Source: Sialis fuliginosa
Lineage: Eukaryota; Arthropoda; Insecta; Megaloptera; Sialidae
NCBI GenBank assembly: GCA_961205875.1
Contig: OY540809.1
Coordinates: 32,748,267-32,812,266, forward strand
Length of the DNA stretch: 64,000 bases
Direction: 5' to 3'
In this document: piece by piece, positions 46,560 through 55,164 of the stretch
How positions within the stretch are numbered: position 1 is the stretch's first letter
Layout of the letters: each line of letters opens with the position of its first letter
The notes under the pieces: generated by a model
Database searches by the model: none
What the model saw: the letters and a program-made list of their open reading frames with translations, nothing else
Told to the model about the DNA's origin: nothing
Translations under genes and position numbers: made by a program

Positions 46560-47640
46560 AATATTATCATTTTTATAAAATTTTTATCGGCAAATTTTCT
46601 TCTTAATACGTGCCTGACTAAAATATTCATATATACATTTTCGTATTAACCAATTAATGTCATAACTTATTGCTAAATGGTTTCGTTTTATACGAAGAAC
46701 CGCGCCAAAAATGGTCATTATTGAACTTTTTTAAAAAAATTCGCGCCAATCGGACAATTTTCAATATTTCCGGTTTTCCGTACGAGGGGATCTTCCTAGC
46801 GTAATTCCTGACAATAGACAATATGCATTTTTATTTTTTTCGATACGAACTTTCGTTCTCGAGTTAGATGGCCACTCGTTTACCTACTCATTTTTGTGAA
46901 GCCATTTTGTGGGTTCAAGGAGGGGGGGATAAAAATACATAGACACATGAACAAGGACGAAAAAAGTTAGCAAATTACCTCTACTTTCACGTAAAAAAAA
47001 CCCGAGTTGATAAATTGAAAAATGACTGAGCTACAACGGTTTAAAAAATCGTAATTTTTTATGCTTCAACCAGGGATCCTACCTTAATGGTTTTATTTTT
47101 ATACAGTTTTTATTGGAAAATATTAATTATAAATTCTTCTTAATATGTGCCTGGCTTAAATATTCAATAACATTATCGGTTTAATTCCATCGATATCAAA
47201 AGTTCCATTGCTTAGTAGGTATGTATTTAATTACTTAATTAATGATTTATTATTAAATATTAATTATAAATTTTACTTAATACGACCCTGCCCTAATTAA
47301 AAATGTAATCTATTACTTGTTTATTTATTGTATGACATTTCATGATATTTACTTTTAGTTTTTAAACAATTTTTTTATAAAAAAGTACTAGAAATATCAT
47401 TTTGCCATCACTGGGTTGCCATTATTGGTTGTACCTTTGCCACAACTGAAGAAAAAACATGATCAAAATAAAAGGCTATAATTTAAAATACAAACTATAT
47501 TTGCGGACTTTGGTAATTAAATTGATTAAACAAAGAGTTACTTGTTTTATTAGTGACATGAGTTTATGAAAATTACAAAAAACAAGTCCATTAATCCAAA
47601 AAAACTGAAAACTTACTCTTATAGAGGCCACCACTGGTGC
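46560..47640. other. AT-rich DNA with degenerate CGTATTAAG-type motifs
   Basis: No gene was seen. Motifs such as CTTAATACGTGCCTGACT (about 46601), CTTAATATGTGCCTGGCT (about 47138) and CTTAATACGACCCTGCCC (about 47276) recur and match those in the palindrome arms. A poly-G run (46918-46927) lies in otherwise unique sequence. Confidence 0.45.
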
Positions 47641-47788
47641 CTTTACCTTACTTCTTTGGCGTTAATGAAAAAACCACGAAAAATTATTTTCAAATATTAA
47701 ATTAGTTTCTAATTATTGCCTATGAATTTATTATTTTTACATTAGGTGCCTAAAAATTACTTAATACGCATTTGGACTATTTTTGTAA

Positions 47789-48510
47789 CCTTTAACTGGG
47801 GAGGTGGAGTGTGACACCCCAGGCGCTATTAAAATGTTTATACCGGTGGACTTTGAATTCCTACTGCCCCCTCCTCTCTTGACTTTTCATAACAAGTGCT
47901 ATTCTTCAGGATCACAAGTTAGTTGACCTTGAATACTTGCACGGAAATGACTATTTTTATTCATTGGGGTTAGCGAAACCCCACGTCCTTTGAAGCGTTT
48001 TTTTTAGTCCCAATTTCGTTCATTTCTGCTCATTTTCAACTATTCCGGAAGCTCCAGAAGAAAGTGCAAGCTGTCCAAAAAAGCAAAGAATCCTGTTCCC
48101 GAGCAAATGACAGGAAAATCAGGTACAGCTGTGCAAAATGCAAAAAGGCGGTGAAATGGTCTACCAGGAATGCTTGAGTTGACAGCTCGTTATTTTCTTT
48201 AATTTTAAAGATTAAATATTTTTTTTAAATTGAATAGTCCAATGCCTTCGCTCAAAAACAGTAGCCTATTTTTTTTTTGTAAACATCAAACATTGAAATT
48301 TCAATTTTTTTAATTTTCGAACTTTTTTTGTACTCCATGAAAATATTTTTTTTTCCATAAAAAAATTGTTACTTTCATAAACCCCTATTATATCCATATT
48401 CGTATACTCCTTAGCTTTAAATAATTTGAAAAAATTAAAAACAAATGGAGTTTATGAAACCCCACAGCCCTAATAAGAACGTTCGAAATTCTAACCTCCC
48501 CAGTTAAAGG
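47789..48510. mobile_element. PiggyBac-like element remnant
   Basis: The termini are CCTTTAACTGGGGAGGT and the inverse ACCTCCCCAGTTAAAGG. The right flank is TTAA (48511-48514) and the left flank is GTAA (47785-47788), one base from TTAA. CCYTT-type ends with a TTAA target are the piggyBac hallmark. Inside, a plus-strand fragment encodes a transposase-like cysteine-rich tail. The element is 722 bp, far below a full-length piggyBac. Confidence 0.75.
48052..48177 (+). pseudogene. PiggyBac-like transposase C-terminal cysteine-rich fragment
   Basis: The frame ending at TGA 48175-48177 reads CSRANDRKIRYSCAKCKKAV followed by KWSTRNA. The order DRK-x-RY-x-C-x2-C matches the cysteine-rich domain at the C-terminus of piggyBac transposases, which binds the element ends. 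The fragment is about 40 codons. The upstream Cys pair and the terminal Cys/His expected after KCKKAV are not visible, so it is a decayed or internally deleted remnant. Confidence 0.5.
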
Positions 48511-48961
48511 TTAAATTAATTAATATTACAAAAGTTTTATATATAGTTTATTTTAATTTGTAATTCTAACAGTAGGGGTTTAAAATATCACTAATTACGC
48601 ATCTGGACTATTTTTTTACAATTTCAAATCTTGAAATAGTAATGGATAAAGCAGAAAAAAAAGTAATGCATTACTAAATGGCATTACAGTAACATAAAGT
48701 AATTTTATTTACAATGCTGATGTAAATGTAATAACAAAAATAACCCCTGTAAACGTTGCAACCTCCACCGCCCTCCACCAATATACTAGACTCCACCGTC
48801 ACATTTCCGAATATGACAAATCAGATTTTCCAATACTCAGAAAAAATGTGTACTAAAGAAATATAACTTCAAAAATTTGTACACAGTCCCATTTTTCGAG
48901 TTATTTACTTGTCTGAATTTAATACAACTTTGCAATTTATGATATTAAATAAAAGTCTCAC

Positions 48962-49270
48962 CTGATTCCCACAGAACTTCCCATAGTTCTGTCCACTGGC
49001 ATCTAGACCGCTATGAAGTTCAACATAATCATAACCACAATTAACTTCATCCTCTAATTCGAATGTCAAGAAAGTAAGATGTACACTCTTCCCTCCCGTT
49101 GTCTCAATAGTCCAGTCACAATCTGCCCTGTTACCGTAATTGTAATCTCCGTATCTCGAATGCGAGTATAGATGCTTCACTGTATCCGTTGCGATCAAAT
49201 GTCCACCGCAAGCCGTTGAATGCATTGCTTTAAAGCCTTTGCGTTGTACTGATGCATCAGATTTGAATAC
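48962..49270 (-). CDS. tld: Tolloid/BMP1-family protease, penultimate exon (CUB4 end, CUB5 start)
   Basis: The exon is 309 bp (103 codons, phase 0 at both ends), with acceptor CTACATTCAG before GTA and donor CAG followed by GTGAGA. It begins VFKSDASVQRKGFKAMHST, the last strands of CUB4. It then enters CUB5 with CGG, YSHSRYGDYNY, CDWTIETT, FELEDEVNCGYDYVE and GKFCG. The pattern of Cys (CGG, DCDW, NCGYDY, FCG) and the acidic E-x-DxxC-x2-D residues of a calcium-binding CUB are all visible. It joins upstream to 52022-52431 across a 2.75-kb intron and downstream to 23119-23301 across 25.7 kb. Confidence 0.95.
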
Positions 49271-50705
49271 CTGAATGTAGATAATATGTATTCAGTGGTG
49301 AATTTTACTACAGGAAAAAAGGGGAAAATCTGGACTACAAAATACCTCAAAATATTAACGAGCTAAAAAAAGTAGTGAGGGGAATAGTGCATAGACAAGG
49401 GAACCTCGCAAGGTGGACCTCGCCGATTTTGATCGTATACTTATGCTTCAATCAGTTTAAGGGACACCAAATATTTTTTGTACATGCGCTAACGACCATT
49501 TACTGGGTGAAAACTACCATCAAAATTTTATTCATTTTTTTAATTTAAACAATTTTTCTAATTCGCCTCGTTTCAAAAATAAAAATGAAAAATTCAAAAA
49601 GTAACAAAATTATAATTTATAATAATAAAATTCCAACTCTCTACGATTTATTGTATTTAAGTTAGAGTGTCTGCAGATTGGATTCAGGGAAGAACAAAAT
49701 GGATAATTACATCAAATCCGAAATTCGAAAAAAAAAATGGGTTTACAATACTTACTATTTATTTATACGGTATGTATTTCATAAAACTATAAGAATACAA
49801 CCATAAATATAAAAAAATATGATATAATATTGCCCTTTTTTAAATGAATAACTTTTTTTTGTAAACAGATAGATTTAGTTAGTTAAAAAAGTTACTATTA
49901 AAAAAACATCCATAAATAAAAAATATGATATTGCTTCCTTCAAACTGACAATGAGTAACTTTTGCCTGAAAATGTTTTCTCTAAACAGCTTAGTTTTCAA
50001 AATAAGAATTCGTAACGTTTTATTATAAACATCCGGTAGTCTATTGATGTCCGGTATTATAAAGGAGCTAGCAAATTTGTTAGCTAGCAAGCACTTTCAA
50101 ATGAGATATCAAACTTATATGACAGTTCTTTTGGAGTTTATTGTAGACTGACAAGTTTCGCGCACGCGTTATAGGTAAATACCAACGGTATTAAAACAGT
50201 GGTGATATTATGAAAATTATTTTGTACGGTGAAAGATTTCAACTGTGTTACAATTAGTTGAAGTGTCACTGCTCTAAATTCCATAGCTAAACCATATATA
50301 CTAGTACAGAATGAATACCCCATTTGAAAGTGCTTGCTAGCTAGCAAATTTATCTCGAAAATTAAGTTTTTCAGGGAAATGGGGGACAACTAATGGTGGT
50401 AAAATTTTTGATCTTGAATGGAGGTTTCAAGGTCATTTTGAAATCAACTTCATTTTTTTAATGGAAACTTTTTTTGCATATTTGCATTTAATAGAAAAAA
50501 TAAACAACTTTAACCTGTTTTTTTATTAAAAATTAACATTTAAAAAAAATTCCATTCAAAAATCCTAGAAGGAAGAAATCTTTTTTTAATTGGATTGTTT
50601 CTTAAACATGTATAATTAATAATAATAAATAACATTTTCAGATTTTTTATTAAAAATTTCATCAAAATTTTTTTTTTTAAATTGAAATTTTTGACATTGT
50701 TTCTT
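49271..50705. other. Intron sequence with repeat fragments
   Basis: This is part of the 2.75-kb tolloid intron. It includes a family D fragment at about 49615-49790 (CTACGATTTATTGTATTTAA, ATTGGATTCAGGGAAGAACA, GAAATTCGAAAAAAAAAATG). It also holds an inverted pair GTTAGCTAGCAAGCACTTTC (50078) and GAAAGTGCTTGCTAGCTAGC (50326). Minus-strand frames of 71 and 83 codons here lack any domain and are not called. Confidence 0.55.
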
Positions 50706-51790
50706 TTTAGGGTTCCGTAGAAAACTAAGAACCCTTATAGTTTCGCTATGGCCGTCCGTCCGTCCTCAAAAATTTTATACCGATTAAGATGAAATTTGGT
50801 ATACGGACGAAACCTGATAACCCAAAAACAGAAATGATAAGATTTTTGAAAAAAAATTTTTTTGGGAACTCATAGACTGAATAGTATATTCAAAAAAAAC
50901 ATTTCACTTATCCATAAGTAGGGTGTTTTTAGATAGGTCTCTTAAAATGCAATAAAAAATGTTTTGTTTGATATCAACCCTTCAGTCACAATATATTTGC
51001 GTTCAAAGTCGTTATCAGAGCGTCCCCCCCTCTATTTTATAAACAATCAATAGAAAAAATCTAAAAAAATTCGAGAATGTAGCTTTCAATTAGTACTTTC
51101 ACTGTAAATTATAACGAACATTGTGAACATTTTTTGGACGGGGGGTCCCATAGACTAAAAAATGAACTCACATTTTTTTCAATTACCCTATTGAGTGGGG
51201 TGTCCTTAGATAGGTGTAAAATGCAACAAAAAATGTTAAATGACCTTCTGATTTTAACGCTTTAGTCACGATATATTTGCATTTATCTGTCGTTATCAGA
51301 GCGTCCCCTCCTCTAATTTCTACATTATCAATTCAAAAAATCTGAAAAAATTCAGAATGTAGGTTTTAATTAGTACTTTCACTGAAAAATATAATGAACA
51401 CTGTCAAAACATTTTGGGACCTGCCCCATAGACTGAAAATTGTACTCACATTTTTTTTCACTTACCCCATTGAGTGGGGTGTCTTTAGATATGTTAGGTC
51501 TTCTAAAATGCAACAAAAAATGTTCTATGACTTTTTGATTTTAACCCTTCGATATATTTGCTTTTCAATGTGGTTATCAGAGCGCTCCCCCCTTCTACTT
51601 TCTAAATTATCGATGCAAAAAATCTAAAAAAAATTCCAGAATGTAGCTTTTAGTTAGTACTTTCAATGAAAATTATAACGAACACTGAAGCTAGAATAGT
51701 TTATAAAAAAAAATTGAAATAACTCTTTTATAAATTTTAATGACTACGAAACCCTATCATGTGCGTGCCCAACATTCATTTGGCCGTTTT
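50706..51790 (-). repeat. Family C element, fuller copy, in a tolloid intron
   Basis: The inverse of AAAACGGCCAAATGAATGTT and GGGCACGCACATGATAGGGT forms the right end. The left end carries AGGGTTCCGTAGAAAACTAA, GAACCCTTATAG and CCGTCCGTCCGTCC. The same family is at 18221-18965. I recall this GGCCAAGTGCG...GGTTCCGTA combination as common in insect genomes, but its class is not decided from this sequence. Confidence 0.7.
50895..51665. repeat. Tandem array of 281-bp units
   Basis: GTTATCAGAGCG occurs at 51011, 51292 and 51573, exactly 281 bp apart. Units share CACGATATATTTGC, TAGTACTTTCA, TTGAGTGGGGTGTC and AAAATGCAACAAAAAATGTT. The array fills most of the family C copy. The related copy at 18221 carries partly deleted units, so unit number varies between copies. 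Confidence 0.88.
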
Positions 51791-52021
51791 ATTTTCTGTT
51801 AATACGAATATGCAAAAAAAAGAAATAGGTTTCCATTAAAAAAATTTTGTGAATGACCTTGAAACCTAAACTTACGGTCAAAAATTTTGTCTTTATTGGT
51901 TTTCTCCTTCCTGACCCTGAATGTTTTGTACCAAACATTTTCCCTGAAAAACCTTAGTTTTCGAGATATTTGCTTGAATCAATTTAAATACACCATCCGG
52001 TATAATATAAACATAACGTAC

Positions 52022-52431
52022 CATAAGCATCTGATTACTAGTTGCTAAAATTGGATGTGGTAATTTGGATCCGCAATAACGTCCTAATATTCTCGATTCC
52101 GACGAATCCCCATCATACAACACAATATGATCGTATGCGCATTCTTGGTGTGGCTCCATTTCGAACTTTTCAAACACTAGTTTTATCCTGTGTCCTGGAG
52201 TCGTAACAAAATGCCAAACACAGTCTTTTCTGCTCGGATAATAGTCGGGATAATTCGGTGACTCGATTTCACCGAATGGTGCTGTCACTTCGTACTTGCA
52301 TCCACCTTCTTTACAATCATGTTTATTTTCATGCAACATAAATCCATTGTGACAGGTACATCTGTATGACCCAATCGTGTTACTGCATTCGTGCTGACAA
52401 CCACCATTATCAATGGCGCACTCGTCCATAT
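52022..52431 (-). CDS. tld: Tolloid/BMP1-family protease exon (EGF2 and most of CUB4)
   Basis: The exon is 410 bp. The acceptor ATTTCAATAG precedes AT, the last two bases of a split codon. The donor is GTACGT after ATG at 52022. It encodes a calcium-binding EGF domain starting [20 protein letters not shown] with [19 protein letters not shown]4 follows: [52 protein letters not shown] and [15 protein letters not shown]2-CUB4-CUB5 is the C-terminal order of tolloid/BMP1. The downstream end QMLM joins VFKSD of the next exon. The peptide read through the donor ([10 protein letters not shown]) is intronic. Exons for the protease domain, CUB1-3 and EGF1 must lie beyond 64000. Confidence 0.95.
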
Positions 52432-52679
52432 CTATTGAAATAATTAGTGTAATAGGTAGATCTAAATTTTGTCCTATAAAAATACTTTTGTTTAGTTTTA
52501 ACACAGTTCACTAATAATATGATTAATAAATATATTATAATATGTTCCGTATTTCAGTATAAAAATACACTCATGAAAATTATTAAGGAATATATTTAGA
52601 GAAAAATGGTAAATAATCAAAATTATGATGAAATAGTCGCACATATACAAAGTTGGTGTGTGTACTTATTAGAAGTGTA

Positions 52680-52770
52680 CCGGAATTCCGGTCTGACCGG
52701 AAATCTGGTTGGTATACAGAATTTTATTACAATTCCGGTTTCGTCCGGAACTGGTAAATTCCGGTCTGAT
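52680..52770. repeat. Cluster of CCGGAA/TTCCGG motifs
   Basis: ACCGGAATTCCGGTCTGACC, GGAAATCTGG, ATTCCGGTTTCGTCCGGAAC and AATTCCGGTCTGA lie within about 90 bp. Six CCGGAA or TTCCGG cores occur, partly overlapping as palindromes. CCGGAA is the ETS-factor core, but repeated palindromes of this kind also occur in transposon ends. It is in the intron upstream of the EGF2 exon. Confidence 0.5.
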
Positions 52771-52954
52771 TTTTCTGGAATTTTGAAATTTTATTATTAT
52801 TCTCTATTAAGAAATTTATAAATAATATGCGTTATTTTTGTTTAAAAAATAAAATATAAATATAATAATTATGATAGGTATAACAACATTTTATCAACAA
52901 AAATTTTAATGGAAACAATAATTTCATAATACAAATGTAGTTTTTGACTGCATT

Positions 52955-53099
52955 AACTTGGAACCCGCCCGACCCCGACAAGTTCAAACATAGCCAAAGT
53001 TTTGTGCTGTTTTGTGCCACAAAGTAAATGTTTTGTGCTCGCTCGTTATCAGAGATACGAGAGATACAAAATGGGGGTTCCAAGTTAACGTTAACTATA
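52955..53099. mobile_element. Small terminal-inverted-repeat insertion with direct flanks
   Basis: It begins AACTTGGAACCC and carries the inverse GGGTTCCAAGTT near its right end, followed by AACGTTAACTATA. It is flanked by the 11-bp direct repeat TTGACTGCATT at 52944-52954 and 53100-53110. The interior is GC-richer than its surroundings. Superfamily is unclear because the right inverted repeat is offset from the duplication. Confidence 0.5.
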
Positions 53100-53189
53100 T
53101 TGACTGCATTCACCTATCCACAACATTCCAAAGAAAAACAAAAATAATGATTGACCATATAAGGTACTCGTGAAAAAAACTCTTATTTT

Positions 53190-53350
53190 GTTCAATTTTA
53201 AAACTTTAAAAAATCGTAATTCGGCCGAAAAAAAGAGCAGAAGGAAAATTTTTTGGGAAATATGTTTTTTTGATATGTACTTTCAGGAAAAAATCGGTGA
53301 CATACGTGCGTCCTGTTTTTTTTTATAAACCACTGGAAATGCTCATAATA
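53190..53350. repeat. Right-end fragment of the 13857-15920 palindrome family
   Basis: AAAAAATCGTAATTCGGCCG, TTTTGATATGTACTTTCAGG, AATCGGTGACATACGTGCGT and ACCACTGGAAATGCTCAT match the right arm of the element at 13857-15920. Confidence 0.75.
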
Positions 53351-53489
53351 TACAAACAAATAAATAATTTATGCAATGTGCGTTACCAATAAAATAAATC
53401 ATACCTTACTTAACTGTATACTAAGAGAATATAATGTATTTAATTTTGCCTTTGGTGTGCGCCCCTGTTTTACTTTTAAGAAGACAAAA

Positions 53490-53912
53490 CTGTTTGGTTA
53501 ACAAAAGGTTAATCTGCCTTTGCTATTAAGACTAAACTGTGTAAAAATATAAGGTCTGCAGTGTGCGCTACCTCTAAGGCCAGCCGCACATTGGACACGA
53601 ATTTGTATCGTACGTAAAGTTACGACACAGGTCGTACGAATTGAGTGCACATAAAAAAGGCGATGCCGCATTCGTGATATCTCTGGTGCGCAATGAATAA
53701 TCTGTATGATTCGGAGACTGCGGCAGTGTTGTCGCCATCGTAGAACCGAATGGGTGCGTGAAATATATTTCAAAATCACTCTGAGAATAGTGTCCATTTT
53801 GTATTTCCAACGCACAATGTGTACAAATATCCCAACAAGTTCGGATTGATTTCGGACGTCGGAAATACATGCACATATACGTACGACTAACTCGTACCCA
53901 GTGTACATGAGA
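53490..53912. other. GC-richer stretch of unknown origin before gag
   Basis: Base composition is clearly higher in GC than the flanks. Two overlapping minus-strand frames (136 codons at 53498-53908 and 100 codons at 53574-53876) have no recognisable domain. The latter ends DTNSCPMCGW. Plus-strand frames contain stops, including a TGA at about 53847 in the gag frame. The likeliest explanation is the 5' part or a decayed gag region of the LTR element that follows; this is inference. Confidence 0.3.
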
Positions 53913-54080
53913 ATGATAAATCGAAATGATACTTCTATTCGCGCTAAGTCAAATTTTTCAGTAAGACCCCCGGAAATCGGTAAAGTAGATAAAAAGTTAG
54001 GGAAACCACAGGTGGTATCAGCGGTAGAGTGTATCGAAACGGTAGATGATCCGGTGGAAACAGAAGAAGATTTAAACTAG
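53907..54080 (+). pseudogene. Gag C-terminal remnant
   Basis: An open frame of about 57 codons begins at ATG 53907 (a second ATG is at 53913), is rich in charged residues (VRPPEIGKVDKKLGKP, ETVDDPVETEEDLN) and ends at TAG 54078-54080. No zinc knuckle is visible. An in-frame TGA lies at about 53847 upstream, so the rest of gag is missing or decayed. It is assigned to gag from its position in front of protease and the frameshift site. Confidence 0.55.
54071..54077 (+). promoter_or_regulatory. Canonical -1 ribosomal frameshift heptamer TTTAAAC
   Basis: In the gag frame the codons are GAT TTA AAC TAG, so T TTA AAC has the X XXY YYZ register and lies directly before the stop. Slipping back one base gives TTT AAA CTA, exactly the frame of the protease frame (54104 and upstream). 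A small hairpin can form at 54089-54109 (ACTC-A-GGA / TCC-GAT-GGGT), about 11 nt downstream. This is the usual layout for producing a Gag-Pol fusion in errantivirus-like gypsy elements. Confidence 0.8.
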
Positions 54081-54103
54081 ATTCGAATACTCAGGACTGT
54101 CCG

Positions 54104-54925
54104 ATGGGTGTTCTAGAAATGTCTCAGGATACAAATTACTATTCTATCTATACCACATTCCCGGTAGATTTTACCCCGGCCAATATCCCTCCGAAACCAC
54201 CTTATTTAAAAATTTCCCTTCAATCTTGTCATACTTTCGCACTGCTTGATACTGGCTCTGAAGTGACGTGTATCCGGGAAACGTTTATGCAATTCTTAAA
54301 GGGCAAAGGGAAATTTTTGACACTTCCTGTCTCAAAAACACGAATTATTAGTGCCACCTCTCATAAAAGTAAATTGATTAAAACTCAAGTGTGGTTAACA
54401 TTTTTCATAGAGGAACAGGTTTATGAGGTAGCGGCTTTGGTAGTACCGGAGCTAAATTGTGAAATACTTTTAGGTATGGACTTTTTATATCCTTATAAGG
54501 GCACCATATCTACGGGAGATAAATCAGTAATTCTTTGTCCAAATGGGCTGTTTCACCCCATTAATTATGTGGCACCTAGCGAAATGGTCATGGTGACGAA
54601 GGGTCCAGCTACGGATGGAAATCAGGGCCAAATGAATTTAGTCCAAAGTCCGAACGTAACTTGTCTATTAAAAAACGAACACGAACCAAATAGTTGCCCT
54701 ACCACTAGTACTATCCTAAAATTTTCCGAAACCACGGAAAATCCAGAACTTCCTGTACTTCGTGCACAATTAGAATATCAGCTACCGACCGATCAGACTG
54801 TACAGTCGCCTGCAGAACTCGTCTGGCACCCTAAAGGCCATAATCGCTTACAACAGATTTCAAATTTAAAGACAAACATCATCGGTTATCTTTTTCTAGG
54901 GCGGAGCTTACACTTACAGTTATAA
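54104..54925 (+). pseudogene. Pol N-terminus with retropepsin-type protease
   Basis: The 273-codon frame is reached from gag by a -1 shift; the ATG is only the first Met. The catalytic aspartate motif LLDTGSEVTCI (DTG at residues 49-51) and the second conserved motif EILLGMDFL (121-128) define a retroviral-type aspartic protease that matures Gag and Pol. After about residue 130 the sequence is a linker without a recognisable domain. The frame ends at 54925, where unrelated AT-rich and repeat DNA starts, before any reverse transcriptase. Confidence 0.85.
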
Positions 54926-55164
54926 CATTTTAAATAAAAACAATAATTATACGTCCATTTCAAATAATGATTTATTATTACAAATTTTGTTTTTGTTACC
55001 TAATTTCTTATATTTATTATAGTTATTTACTTATGTATATTTTAAATCTAATATGTATCTACAATTTATATTGGATTTGGATATTATTTTATACATTTTA
55101 ACAATTAAATATTAATATATTATTTTTTGCTATTATATTTTACGTTTTACACATCATATTTTTC

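Larger units (their letters stand above)
39644..47650. mobile_element. 8-kb composite element with short terminal inverted repeats
   Basis: The ends TAAGGTAAAGACACCAGT and the inverse of TAAGGTAAAGGCACCAGT match over about 20 bp. Between them lies the 6-kb palindrome 40431-46545, together with scattered copies of a CGTATTAAG-containing motif in both halves. A clear target duplication could not be read, so the outer boundary is tentative. No transposase was recognised. Confidence 0.45.

Noticed and set aside
51893..52021. Continuation of the tolloid frame past 52022 toward 51893
   Set aside because: A consensus donor GTACGT occurs at 52021, and the next exon continues the CUB4 sequence precisely. 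The extra residues do not fit a CUB domain.
53498..53908. Additional tolloid CUB exon on the minus strand
   Set aside because: The frames lack the CUB cysteine pattern and the aromatic motifs seen in the three accepted exons.
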